From Solen grandis (lineage: Eukaryota; Mollusca; Bivalvia; Adapedonta; Solenidae), in the NCBI GenBank assembly GCA_021229015.1, contig CM037778.1, forward strand, positions 14,823,504 through 14,887,503: 64,000 bases of DNA, in the 5' to 3' direction. The notes under the pieces were generated by a model that had not been told where the DNA came from, ran no database searches, and worked only from the letters and a program-made list of their open reading frames with translations. The translations under genes and the position numbers were made by a program. This document shows positions 1 to 11,601 of this stretch, in pieces. Each line of letters opens with the position of its first letter. The first letter of the stretch is position 1.

Positions 1-349
1 TAAATTATCTCGTAAAAGCTGGGTAATATGGTTATTTTTCATATTTATTATTAAGTTACGACTATTTCGTATAAATTTTTTTTTCATTTTTCGGTTTATG
101 AAATGTCTAACACATACACACGACTACTTAGTTGCTTCTGCATCTTTCAAAACAGCACAGGTACAATATGTATCTAATGAAATGGAACGTTGCAATGAAG
201 AATACGGTCCGTCAGTTGTGCGATTACAACATTTTAAAGTTGTCGACGTCATACAATGTCCTCCAATCACTTGCACAAATTTGTTTCACCATACTGTTTG
301 CAAAAATGTAAACAGATTCATTTCGCTCACATGATTTAGTAATACACAC

Positions 350-512
350 CTTTCAACTGGGTCTCGTATGATCATGATTATCTTTGCATTTGGATTAAAA
401 TGGTGAAGAAGATCAGCGTTTGTAAACACCGGCTCGTAGTTTGGTTTGTCAGCTTCAGAGCGCATCAGTTTCCAGTAAAAGTTTTCAAATGAGGTTGAAA
501 CGGTGCAGTCCC
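350..512 (-). CDS. CHST15-like exon reaching the 3'-phosphate site
   Basis: Acceptor catttttcag and donor GTGTGT bound 163 nt. It encodes GDCTVSTSFENFYWKL, then the linker RSEADKPNYEPVFTNADLLHHF, written here as family-typical spacer, then PNAKIIMIIRDPVER. The last motif is the beginning of the 3'-phosphate-binding site of sulfotransferases. The conserved continuation (LYSDY in relatives) must be on an exon left of the window. Confidence 0.88.
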
Positions 513-3500
513 CTGAAAAATGTAAAAATATATCATGTTTTATTTCAACAATATGACAAGTTCTAAACATTCGGTGCAATGATTTAATGTATTTTGTTTG
601 CTGTGGTAGAAGCTGACCTTGATAAATGGTTAACGAATTTATCTTATCAATTTATATCTGAAAAGAAAGAATAAAGGTCCAAAGTTCAAAATTAATTTTA
701 TTTTATTAGTTGATCAAATAAATGACTTACAGAGACTTGAGGGGCACCCACACTACACAAACGACACACACAAAGATATCTTTTAATTTATATAGATGTT
801 AGTCTTTTGTTTTGCAATAAGACATGGAAACTAGACATATCTTTAATGAAAGGCAGTCGGTGTTGGTGGAAGTATAACAGACCGTCACGGATAAAGTACA
901 AACGACAGGGCATAATCTAGTAGTATATATCAAGCATTAACAGTAATTATAACTTAAGGCTTGAACAAGATACGAAGTGAATAGAAGTGTACACACTTAT
1001 TCATTGCCATTATCCGTAAGAAAGTGTCAAAGCGGCACTTGATTAAATACTAGCTATTTGTACTGTCGAATTAACAAAATAAATGTCAAGAAAAGAACAA
1101 AAAAAAAAAGATATATATTTTAAGCGACCAAGAGATTACTATCGCCATTTGTTTGTAATTTGAAATGAGAGTAATTTTGCGAATACTTCAAATATATAAT
1201 TTCGACCTGACCTTTGTGAAAAGCTTGTGCAATCGATTTTTTATCGATGATTAATGATGTTCCATAGACATTTTGATGAAAATACACCTTGTAAACAAAA
1301 CTGATTAGTGAATATCAAAACCCTACCGAGTATTTTGTTGTGGTATCCTGAGTTGTCGGTACTTCTGCGAATTTCAGGTACAGCATTTTCATACAAATCT
1401 GCATAATTAGTCAACGGTTCCATATATGATGTTCCGTTTCCTATTTAAAATAACAATTGTATCAGGCGACACAGTATGCAAATATAAGACTAAGGAGGCT
1501 TTTAGAGTAAGGGTACCTTTTCGTGTTCATTGCATAACAAGGCATTTAATTATTTCCGTTTTTTAATATGGCAAACATTCATAATATTAATCGTTATTAA
1601 TAAACTGTCAACGTAGCTTTTAAATTTTCAGTTAACTAATAACTCCTTGAACGTTTAGGAGTGAAAAGGAAAGGTTTCAGTAAGTTGTAAAAAATTGAAC
1701 AAGAGTTATTGAAAAGACAAATGACGTCATGAGAATTTGTGTGCGTGCTTTTCAATATACTATCTGATTAACAAGTAGCCGATGATTATGTTGCATTTCA
1801 TAGATTCATATGGGAATCCAGGAAAATAGGATCAAAAATAAAGTTATAAAAAATAAAGTTATGTATTCCGTGTTTTATTTTCAAGAATCAGGAAATTTAT
1901 AATCAGTTTAATTACTGAAGCTAGTCTTTACACTCATAGAGTAGGAATTGAACTCAGCCAATGTCAGAGGTCATGAACAGCATTTTAGGATCATATAATC
2001 CATCATAAACATGCAGGAGTCACGTAATGCAATACCCAAGGTGTCACGTAACGTTAAACGTGCAGAGGGTCATGTACAATGCATTGTGGACAATATCAAA
2101 TGCATTACAAACAACGTGCAGGGGTCATATCATACATTGTGAACAATATTTAAGCGGTCATGCTCTGCGTTATAAACAAAATTCGGGAGACATGTAATGC
2201 ATTATGAATATCATGCATGGGTCATGTAATGCAGGAGAAACAATTATTGTGAATGTGAATGCAGTAAAAGGGCAACAGTGATATCCACAGATATGTAATA
2301 AACAACAACATAAAATCCTTACTTGAAGAAAACATATTCCTCGAAATCCAATGATTTTCTTTTCTCGTGTATTCAATAATTTCAGGATGGGCCCTCACTC
2401 GATTACACAGATCTGTAGTGCCACACTTGGCGAACCCAACCTGATAGAAATACGGCAAACACAAGAGTCTCCCGTCATCTTGATACCAGCATGGAGTTTT
2501 GTACTCTGGCAAGTAACTCAGGATATTCTGAACACAATCAAATAAATACATTCAATATTACAAAAAAGTCTAGCACTTTACAAGAAAAATAAATAATATT
2601 GAATGAGAGCATCAAAAGCACTGCTCTATATCAAGCAAAAGAAGAACGAAAGTGTCCCATACTTAAATGACGTACCACATGTAGATATCTAAATTATCAC
2701 TGCCTGCATAGCAGCGTGAAATCATGGAACTCAATGACAAATGGTGTCGGATTTATGCTCGCTTCCTAAACAAATAAGCTTAAATATTTTTTTTGTTTAC
2801 TTAATACAAATTTTCAATCCACCGTGGATGTGAATTCTTAACCCATCATACGTTAAAAAAAGTAAAAAACTAAGAAAAGAGAAAAACCAGTACGAAATAT
2901 AACTCAACAATCTTTGTATAAAACTGTTGCGATTTTGAATACACGATACGAACATATGCATATAAACATATATTTACACACCTATATAAATACCAAAATT
3001 TTTATAATACTTTGTATCGGTAAATAACTATTTATAAATGTTTTTATGTCTTGTAAAATATGTCTCCGACATAAGATACAATTTGAATTGAATTAATTTG
3101 ACCACAAAAAAATCTTTCTCTATCTCAAAGAAAGTTAGTTTATAATACCAGCCAGAATATTACACTGTTGTACAAATAAATAAATCGCCATCTCGTTTTG
3201 CCGTTTTCTACTGATAATTTAAAAAAAAAGTTTACTCCAAATTTCCCTTTGTCTTGGGAATATATATGAATTTAGTTTAATGTATATATAAAGTAAGGAA
3301 TTGCAACATGTTTTCGTCTCTTTACCCCATTATAAAAGTATCAGTAGACTGAATGTTTGAAATACTGTCATATTTTAAAAGCAAATTCTGAAGAAATATT
3401 AAATTCAGAGCAGTGCCAGAACAAATATTCAATCGTTTCGGGATTTTTTTTACAGAAAGTATATCCAGGATTGTGTTTAAAGGATAATGTAAGTAAGAGA

Positions 3501-6500
3501 TAATTCATACCTAATACCCTGTGATCTATTCTATATTAGAACTTTTGTATATAAGAGTCTTTTGTAAGTGCAAATGGAAGGAAGACTTTTTTTCCCATTC
3601 AATATCACTAGGGTCATTTTTTTCTGTTCATAGGTCAGGACTTCAACAATTCAAACAATTCTAAAACTTGTGTGAGAACGTTTTCTCTATAAAACATGTC
3701 ACTCACAGAACTCACTTTGAGAACTAGGATCTGAAAAACAGGGACTTATGAACCAATAAAATATACAACTAAACAATACAAATGTTCTTCAACATGTATA
3801 TCATTTACTGTCTCTGAACCATTTTAGTAGCAAATGTCAGCAAGAGTAAACACCCTAACAGTTCAAAAACCGTTGATGACGCATAGGCCATTGACGATAG
3901 TAGATGTCCTGGAAATAATCCTATGGATAGTAAGGTATTCGTTGAGCACTGTACCTCTTTCAAACTCTGAAATTTGCGTCCCTTAACTCGCAGTTTCAGA
4001 AAAAGAGAAGAAATCAAGTAAAATTAAATGGAGCAAGGTCCGGAGAAAAGGGTGCATGCTCCAACATCTTCAATTTCTAAAATTGCGATGGTGTCAAAAA
4101 TTGCACATTATGTCATAACTCCGTAACTACTAAACATTTTAGTGGAGTTTGAATTATTTTGTCCGTTGTATATAAATGTTAGACGTATTTCAAGTCATAA
4201 CGATTTTGCTGGAATGACACCCGGGTCACATCGAATCTCTATAGTAACTGAAGTTGCTCGTATGGTGCATAAGGAAATTATTACGTTTTTTTTAACATAT
4301 GAAGTTCAAAGAACTTGGATTTGTTGTTCATAAGGTACAAACAAAGTGTTTAAGAAAAAAAATAAAAAAAAATAATAAAAAAAGACGATACAGCATGAGT
4401 CTACGTCATTTTGTAACAACAGTCGTACGTATCAGTGATCTCTGTACAGTTTACGGATCGATTTGTATCGTGTTCTTCTACTACAATGTTAGCAGTATTC
4501 ACTACAAAATCAATTTATCCCAAAGATACATCACGGATAGTAAACACATCTGTTGCTTGGAAATATCTGGTTATACCTGTGAATATGCTGGTTATTTTCG
4601 TTGCAAGAAAGACTTGATCTCATTTTATGTTGCTCTTGTTTACCAAAACAATTCGGTAAATTTTTATACCATTTACAATTTCCAAACAACAACAACAACA
4701 ACAACAACGTACTAAATATATCAGCAGACCAATGGACGGATACAATGTATGCCATATTCCTGGTGATACCAGCATAGCTATTCACTGTGCAACAAATGAA
4801 TTCATTCAGAAAAAGGGTTACAGTCTTCTTAGGTTGCCGAGTTGGTGACATGTGTATTTTTATCTTTTAAGGAACACTTTCTTTGGGGAAAGAAATAATA
4901 TATTATGGGAACGAGAAACTAACTTAAGGGAACGAGAAACTACATTGCTAGAACGAGAGATTTATCTAAGGGAACAAGATAACTGACCAATCATTATCGT
5001 TTATCATTATCAGCAATTTTGTTGTGTCGATAAAGAGTCTAATCTTCAACAAAAACGCCATGACACGATCCTTAGTAAGCATTCATGCTCGACAATGATT
5101 GGCTGATTAAGTTGTTCTCTCCAGATATACAACACATACAAGACAGTTTCTTGTTTTCTAAAGATATTTTTCTCGTTCCAAAAAAGATAAGTATATCGTT
5201 ACCTCAAAAAGCGTTCCCTAAAGCTATTTTCTACATTCTTACAAGATTGTTTCCCGTTCTCTCAAGATAGTTTCTCGATATCTCATGACAGCGCTGCGTT
5301 CATGTCACCTGAATGCCAACATAGCTTCTCCAACTGATGTTCCTTCATGTCAAGGCATTACAGCAACCGACATGTGGATGGCATTGTTGATTCATATTAA
5401 CTAAGATAATTTCTCTAGGCAGCAATGCTGTCAGTTTTATCTGTTTTATCAAGCCGATAAGCATAATACAATTTAGAGAAAGCGCAAAACCAAACATCAT
5501 TTTTTTAATTCAATTTGACACAGTATTAACTTGAGACTTAATACATGTTTTGTTCGTAAAAATTGATTTCGTCAGATGATTTTTTCCTGTTCACGTCGGA
5601 ATATAATATATGCTTTGCAGATAATTAATGAGTGGTTATGCAAAGGAAATATTGTAACCTGGTGCAGCCAGGCCTTGCCTTGAACCAGGAACTCCACGCT
5701 TACAGGGCGTGTGCTTAATCAGTTTAGCTGTTTGTCAACATGCATATTGCTTTAGAATAAATTCAGTATAAACATTTCTATATAAAAAAATGCACATGTA
5801 ATTCCAGGGACACTTACTTATATGTGTTATATCTGTGGAAGTTGTTGGTTATATTTGTTGAACTTTGTTAATATTGTAAGTTGTGTTTATCAGCTGTTCA
5901 ATATTTAATAGAATTATAGCATACCAATAAAGATACAAAACACCCGCTTGTGTACGAAAGACTATCTGATGAACTGTTGAACGTGGTTTCATAAAATGAT
6001 TATTTGTTACTTCTTTTGGAAATAGTTAACACATTCAGTTTTTAAATTGTAAGAGTTTAAAGAGCAAGCTTGGTATCAATTTAAACACTATGCATAACCT
6101 GTATTTCGATTCGAAAATATATTGAATAATACTCGTATTATACTTGACCTTTATAATTTTTTTCGAAACGAGCTTAAATTCAACGCCAATATAAATATCG
6201 AACCTTCCATCAGCTGATGTGATGTGTATTTATGCGTTGAAGATTTATATAGATACCGGTGAATTCATCGTTGATAAAATCATGCCATCAAAAGCAGTAA
6301 CAGATGGCACACTGCGAATACAATTTCCCAGGGCAGCTGTATTCGATGATAACACACGAATTGCATATGTAAAAAACAAAAACAACATAATTATGCAAAT
6401 TCGCAAACAGCTCGCTTAAACTCTGACAAACTAATGATATAACAGAAGTTACAAGTTTACCGGGTATTTGGCTCTGAGTAATTAAGCCAAAAGATTTCAC

Positions 6501-9396
6501 GCCCCTCGTTTAGGAAGAGGTTTATAGTGTTGGTGCCGTTCTTTCTTCAGTACGGATGTCATGATGAATGGTCAAGTCAGCAAGATATTCGATTTTGAAA
6601 AGTCAAATGCATTATCAAAGAAAGATGAAATAGATAACCTCTCAAGATTCGTCTCGTGAGAACGTTTCTGTCTATTGTCCGTACGTACTGACGTAACAAC
6701 AGAATACTTAACATAACTTAACATAGGTCATTGACCTTGGACCTATTACAAATTGTGAAGGTTTTATTGCTTTATGTTTGACCCTTGAAGTGACCCAAAA
6801 CAGTAGAGTTTACCTATTTATCTTTCTTTGATCATTTTGATTCCTTAATACAAGTCTTAACACCATTGTGACTGACAGATCTATACAACTTAATAACGTC
6901 AAGATGAAACCCCGTAAACCCTTAATATCCTATAGACGGTTTTAGACAGACAGACAGACAGACAGCTAATCAGGCAGCCAGCCTAACAAATCCTGACCGC
7001 ATACTTCGTCGCCGCGTGTTAGTAATTTCAATGAATTTAGGTGACATTTATCTTGCATCAAGTGAGCTCTTTCCGAAAGAAAAGCAACAATTACCCCGAA
7101 TACAGCTCCTCAGTTAAGGCGAGAGCTATATTCGGCGAAAAGAGGTAACCGGGAAGCAGTAATTGAAGGCGTTTTCGAATATAGCTACCTGGGGAACTCT
7201 CGTTAGTGCACGACAGGGCATAACTAATAATGTATAACAAAACAATACCAAGTCGAATAAAATAATAAATTAGAAATGGGACTTAACGAAAATTATACCA
7301 TTTTGAATAATTGTGAGGAAGTATAAAATCGTGTGTTAAAAGACCAAAAATGCAAACGTGCGGCATGACTTCTATACAGTGTAAGCAAAAATGATCAAAA
7401 AGTCAATACAAAATAAGAATCTTAATATAAGATGTTTAACACAAAAAACACTCTCGATAAGCTTCAACTGCAGAACATGCTTAATAATTTGATACAAGTG
7501 TGTGTTTGTTTATTGCGTTTGAGATCCCGCCGACAGAATTTCAGTCATTTTGAAACTATGTTTACTTGAGGCATGTATAGTGCTGTCATACTGCAGTATC
7601 ATGCATAAACATGTGTCAGAATACCACACCAAGTAGCACTATCCTGACATAGGGCTAACCAGTCCTGGAACTACCCTTATGTGCTGAGCGTCAATCAAAA
7701 AAGCTATGCCAGTACCATTTTTACGACTTTGGTATGTCGCGGCCGGGGATCTAATCCACGTCCTCCCGATTTCGGGACGGACGCTCTAACCACTCGGCCA
7801 CTGGGGACAGTACTTGGCAGTGTATTTGTGGTCAATACTAGAGTCTTAGAGTCTTTAACAAACCATTTTTTTTTTTTTTTTTTAGAAAAAACAACAACAT
7901 TTTTCCCGGATTTTAAAGTATTTTCAGGCTTTTACGCCTTTTTATACGCCCATCTTAAGATGGGGCGTATTATGTGAACACTCACGGCGGGCGGGCGGGC
8001 GTGCGGGCGGGCGTGTAACATTTGTTGTCCGGGCTCTTACTTCAATACCGTTTGCCAAATCCTTTTCAAATTTTCCACACATGTGCATGGCCATAATATA
8101 TCGGATGAGTTCGATATCCAGCATTATCGCGTTAATGACTTAGAAGTTATGGCCCTTGACGTACACAAAATACTTGAGATTGTGATTGCCCGGGCTCTAA
8201 CTTCAATACCGTTAGTCCAATCCTTTTCAAACTTTTCACACATGTGCATGGCCATAATATCGCGGATGAGTTCGATATCCAGCATTATCGCGTGAAAGAC
8301 TTAGAAGTTATGGCCCTTGACGTACACAAAATACTTGAAATTGTGATTGTCCAGGCTCTAACTTCAATACCGTTAGCCCAATCCTTTTCAAACTTTCACA
8401 CATGTGCATGGCCATAATATCACGGATGAGTTCGATATCCAGTATTATCGCGTGAAAGACTTAAAAGTTTTGGCCCTTGACGTACACAAAATACTTGAAA
8501 TTGTGATTTTCCGGGCTCTTACTTCAATAAAGTTTGCCCCTTTCTTTTCAAAGTTTTCACACATGTGCATGGCCATAATATCGCGGATGAGTTAAATATC
8601 CAGCATTATCGCGTGAATGACTTAGAAGTTATGGCCCTTGACGTACACAAAATACTTGAAATTGTGATTGTCTGGGCTCTAACTTCAATACCGTTAGACC
8701 AATCCTTTTCAAACTTTCCACACATGTGCATGGCCATAAAATTGTGGATGAGTTCGATATTCAGCATTACCGCGTGAATGACTTAGAAGTTATGGCCCTT
8801 GAACACTTGAATAAGTCAAAAGAGACATTTTCCTTCAAATTAATGGAAATGTTTCAACATGATTGTTTTAATAAGTAACATTCATTAACTAATGGGATTT
8901 AGGAGACAATAGCTTGTTTCTCGGAGCTATTTCTGAGAGTCCCCATACTGTGATGGGCGTATTTTGTGGCAGTCCTGACCCTTGTTGATACTGACATCAC
9001 TCACTAGACAGCTCTGTGAAGGGGTATAGAAAATTACATTTTTGAGTGATACGCACTTGCAGAACTCTATTTCTCAAGACCATAAAAACTTAGCGCTAAA
9101 CAGGTTAGACCTCTAGAACACACGCAATCAAATACATTTCCATCTGCAACATATTACAAACTACTTTGAAAAAAATAAAATATGTTTCTCAATTTATCAC
9201 AAATGTGTTTTCAAATTTTAGCATTTCTACATAAAACATACATGTATATCTAGACATAATGAGACGAATATGAAAACAACAACAACAACAAAACAAAATG
9301 AATAAATAAAAAAAAATCTAAGAAATATCAACCATTTAGATAGATAATTACATTCTCATGACGATTAATTTTAGTCTGAAAAATTATTCTCATAGA

Positions 9397-9431
<35 letters not shown>

Positions 9432-9719
9432 GAGTTGCTACAAAACAAAATAACGAAAGCTATAGAATTGCTTACTTCCTTCAGGAAATTTCTCAAAGCA
9501 TGAGGGTAGTTCGATAGGTTGTTTTGAAAATCATTATGATCTTGTGGTAGTTGTGCCGCCAAGCTGGGTAAATAATCGCCCATCGGTCGAACAAACCTTC
9601 CATTGTTCTCCATTCCAATAAGAAAACTCACTGCCAGGATCACTCCTACCACAGTTGCAACAAATATTTTCTGAGAGAGAACCCTAGATTCCATCAATTT
9701 AATCATGGTTTTGCTGATT
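350..9719 (-). CDS. Carbohydrate sulfotransferase 15-like gene, 5' part (four exons), 3' end beyond window
   Basis: Predicted Golgi type II membrane sulfotransferase that moves sulfate from PAPS to a glycan, probably a chondroitin/dermatan-type chain. The exons, in transcript order, are 9719-9476, 2527-2323, 1440-1327 and 512-350. All have AG/GT borders, and their phases (0, 1, 1, 2) join into one open frame of about 237 residues. Visible parts are a basic tail, one membrane helix (about residues 14-32), a linker ending in NILSYLPEYKTPCWY, the 5'-phosphosulfate loop GFAKCGTTDL, and the start of the 3'-phosphate site, IIMIIRDPVER. The order and motifs match the CHST15 (GalNAc4S-6ST) family. 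The C-terminal half would lie left of position 1, and no convincing exon is seen in 1-349. The 6.9-kb first intron is filled with repeats. The substrate is inferred from family resemblance only. Confidence 0.85.
1327..1440 (-). CDS. CHST15-like middle exon
   Basis: Acceptor ttaaatag and donor GTAGGG bound 114 nt. Joined to the previous exon the frame reads RNGTSYMEPLTNYADLY followed by ENAVPEIRRSTDNSGYHNK. Both splice phases agree with the flanking exons. No catalytic residue is recognised. The stretch YADLYENAVPEI corresponds to the helix between the two PAPS-binding sites in this family. Confidence 0.75.
1930..2240. repeat. Degenerate short tandem repeat in CHST15-like intron
   Basis: Roughly six imperfect units carry the core GTCATGTAATGCATTATGAA and variants (for example around 1966, 2015, 2068, 2125, 2155 and 2218). 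Units are about 45-60 bp with many substitutions. The array ends about 80 bp from the 2323 exon border, inside the intron. Confidence 0.55.
2323..2527 (-). CDS. CHST15-like exon carrying the 5'-PAPS loop
   Basis: Bounded by acceptor ttgtgttcag and donor GTAAGG; 205 nt, starting in phase 0 and leaving one base. It encodes LPEYKTPCWYQDDGRLLCLPYFYQVGFAKCGTTDL in two adjoining blocks, then the helix CNRVRAHPEIIEYTRKENHW. GFAKCGTTDL is the phosphosulfate-binding loop, and KENHW matches the family's K-E-x-H-W motif. This is the strongest single piece of identity evidence for the gene. Confidence 0.9.
2552..4860. other. AT-rich intron sequence, no gene seen
   Basis: First intron of the CHST15-like gene. 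It contains AT-rich sequence, short homopolymers and a (CAA)n stretch near 4687-4708. Short open frames here lack conserved motifs and splice support. Confidence 0.6.
4868..5288. mobile_element. Foldback (inverted-repeat) element
   Basis: The left half carries repeated GGGAACGAGAAACTA-type blocks (4909, 4929, 4949). The right half carries their complements, TTTCTCGTTCC and GTTTCCCGTTCTCTCAAG (5167-5275). Near the centre, GACCAATCATTATC (4984) pairs with GACAATGATTGGCTGA (5091). The arms are about 150-200 bp, each built from short repeats, around a loop of about 60-70 bp. No coding capacity is seen, so it is probably a non-autonomous foldback or MITE-like element. Confidence 0.6.
5300..7495. 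other. Intron sequence with microsatellite and small hairpin, no gene
   Basis: No exon of the CHST15-like gene fits here. Visible items are a (CAGA)n microsatellite at about 6945-6963 and an interrupted inverted repeat at about 7096-7135 (CCGAATACAGCTC against GAGCTATATTCGG). The rest is AT-rich. Confidence 0.5.
7500..7810 (-). mobile_element. tRNA-derived SINE (family 1), old copy
   Basis: Read on the minus strand it starts with a tRNA-like head at 7808-7735. The A-box-like GTGGCCGAGTGGTTAGAGC is present, and the B box is damaged to GGATTAGATCC. The body contains the segments TGTCAGAATACCACACC, GACAGAATTTCAGTCATTTT and GTTTGTTTATTG, also seen in the copy at 44425-44714. The head resembles a Ser/Leu-type tRNA gene, but it has no separate cloverleaf and continues into the body, so it is a retroposon and not a functional tRNA gene. 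Confidence 0.75.
7936..8975 (-). mobile_element. Hairpin-ended element with GC-rich microsatellite and 161-bp tandem core (family B)
   Basis: It starts with the palindrome ACGCCCATCTTAAGATGGGGCGT (two 12-bp arms, 7947-7969), followed by a (GGGC)n stretch at 7986-8013. Five tandem units of about 161 bp run from about 8030 to 8800; CATGTGCATGGCCATAA recurs at about 8080, 8241, 8401, 8562 and 8723. The other end has CCCATACTGTGATGGGCGTA (8941-8960), a second hairpin. There are no coding motifs; open frames inside are by-products of the repeat. The orientation is inferred from the microsatellite lying next to the presumed 3' hairpin. Confidence 0.7.
9399..9428. repeat. Poly(A) homopolymer tract
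   Basis: About 30 consecutive A on the plus strand, 40-70 bp downstream of the first coding exon of the CHST15-like gene. Length is probably unreliable in the assembly. Confidence 0.9.
9476..9719 (-). CDS. CHST15-like exon with start codon, cytoplasmic tail and membrane anchor
   Basis: Acceptor ttctttttacag precedes a 13-nt leader and ATG at 9706-9704. Translation gives 77 codons to a GTAAG donor at 9475-9471. Residues 14-32 (IFVATVVGVILAVSFLIGM) form the single hydrophobic helix after a short basic tail, which is a type II signal anchor. A second in-frame Met at residue 5 could also initiate. The acceptor just upstream implies at least one more non-coding 5' exon, not located here. The stem is followed by GDYLPSLAAQLPQ, with no catalytic motif yet. 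Confidence 0.8.
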
Positions 9720-10235
9720 CTGTAAAAAGAATGTAGTCATGTGACCAAATTAATGCAATGTAACGTCAAAACAGTAGATTATCTACGTAAGCATAATTGT
9801 TGCACACATGGTTTTATCTATTTGTGGCGATATGGGATCGAGATAAGTATTAGTTATCGTTTATTACTCCGCTTCGCGTCGCTTGCGATAAACTACAAAA
9901 TTTTATATATAAACAATAAAATATTACAGTTTTTTATGTACGCCATACAGCTTTGGACTTTGACCTCACAATATGGAACCACCTTTCATTTGACTGACAA
10001 CACCGTGATGCATTAAGTACGGTATAGAGTCAATGTTACTGCTTGAATACATTCATATTTTAGCTAACAAAAAATGACGTAATCATTCTCCGCCACAACA
10101 AGCTCCGCCCATACTGGGTCTTTGGTCAGATAGGCACCATATTTTCTCCATATCAAGATATGGGAAATAGTGAATGCGAAGTGAAAGATTGTGCCATACA
10201 CATAGGCTATTTTGCTGAACATTCGCGAAACCTGA

Positions 10236-10872
10236 TTAGTTAGTTAGGGTGTCCTCTTATCTTCAGGCAACACCACGCACTTGGTTTTGTAGGGTGACCT
10301 CTTATCTTCAGGCACCACGCACAACATGGTTTAGTTAGGTGACCTCTTATCTTCAGGCACCACGCACAATATAGTTTAGTTAGGGTGACCTCTTATCTCC
10401 AAGCACCACGCACAACAAAGTTTAGTTAAGCTGACCTCTTTTCTTCAGGCACCACGCACTACATAGTTTAGTAAGGGTGACCTGTTATCTTCAGGCCCCA
10501 CGCACAATATGGACTAGTTAGGGTTATCATTTATCTTCAGGCACCACGCACTACATAGTTTAGTAAGGGTGACCTCTTATGTTTAGGCACTACACACAAC
10601 AGAGTTTGGTTAGGGTGACCTCTTATCTTCAGGCACCACGAACAACATAGTTTCATTAGGTTGACCTCTTATCTTTAGGCACCACGAACAACATAGTTTA
10701 GTTAGGGTGACCTCTTATCTTCAGGCACCACGAATAACATAGTTTAGTTAGGATGACCTCTTATCTTCAGACACCGAGCACAACATAGTTTAGTTAGGGT
10801 GACCTCTTATCTTCAGGCACCACTGACAATATGAATTAATTAGTGTGACCTCTTATCTTTAGGCACGTTGAC
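10236..10872. repeat. 45-bp minisatellite upstream of the CHST15-like coding start
   Basis: About 14 head-to-tail units of roughly 45-47 bp with the cores TAGGGTGACCTCTTATCTTC and AGGCACCACGCACAACATAG. Units differ by scattered substitutions, and the last (ending GGCACGTTGACTCGCAC) is the most diverged. The array lies 0.5-1.2 kb upstream of the 5'-most located exon, so it could sit in a 5' intron or near the promoter. Confidence 0.9.
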
Positions 10873-11077
10873 TCGCACAGCATGATTCCTTAATGTTTTA
10901 GACATGTTTAGTGTATCCATTTTTTTCGGATAAAGTCTGTCACAATGACAGCACCGCTAATTTGTAAGTATCATTTCACCAGTAATGGACAACAGTTTGT
11001 ATTTTTCTCATTTCCTTTTGAAATTGTTCATTTACTTGAAATGAATTATATACATTTATTTTTTACACAATAATTAC

Positions 11078-11533
11078 ATGAGGGCCAAGATGGTCCTGTG
11101 TCGCTCACCTGAGTAAAATTGCTGTGCTAAGCATGATTACAAAACATGTGGCATTCTAAGTGTTTTGACATTTAACTAAGTAACCTAGAGTTTGAACCCA
11201 TCTAAATTTGCACTTATGGTAGTCTATGCAGTCATCATTTTTATCAGTTTTAATGAAGACTGGGACTACATGTGACTCATCCAAGATTTCATGTAAACCA
11301 ATTAATTTGGCACAAACTGTGGCCTCTAGTATGTTCATTAGGTTTTGCTAAGATTTTACCTAGTGACCTAGTTTTTGACCCAACATGACCCTATTTTAAA
11401 CTAATCAGACATCCTGACCAAGTGTCTTGAAGAATGGGCCTCTAGAGTGTTCACAAGTTTTCTCTAAATTTTGACCTGGTGACATAGTTTTTGATCCCAC
11501 GTGACCCAATTTCGAACTCATCCGAGATATTAT

Positions 11534-11536
<3 letters not shown>
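11078..11536 (+). mobile_element. Tandem-core hairpin element (family A), left part interrupted by a LINE
   Basis: Begins with the family left end GAGGGCCAAGATGGTCC followed by CGCTCACCTGAGTA. The core has degenerate units that recur as GTGGCCTCTAGTATGTTCA and TGGGCCTCTAGAGTGTTCAC. It stops at a poly(T) tract at 11536. The continuation of the same core and the right end are found at about 17297-17568, beyond the LINE. Confidence 0.7.

Positions 11537-11567
<31 letters not shown>
11537..11567. repeat. Poly(T) tract at the LINE's 5' boundary
   Basis: About 31 consecutive T directly between the interrupted host element and the sequence leading into LINE ORF1. It lies on the side opposite to where a 3' poly(A) tail is expected for this orientation. 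Confidence 0.85.
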
Positions 11568-11601
11568 CGGTCACGTGATTATTGACAGGTGAAAATTTCA
11601 G

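Noticed and set aside
98..334. A 78-codon open frame on the plus strand near the left edge
   Set aside because: It overlaps the CHST15-like intron side, has no recognisable motif or splice support, and neither strand here gives the expected LYSDY continuation.
8083..8777. Several 60-70-codon frames starting MHGHNI
   Set aside because: These are translations of the 161-bp tandem units of the family B element, not genes.
10236..10872. CRISPR-like array (regular repeats)
   Set aside because: Units are contiguous with no unique spacers, and the genome is eukaryotic, so this is a minisatellite.
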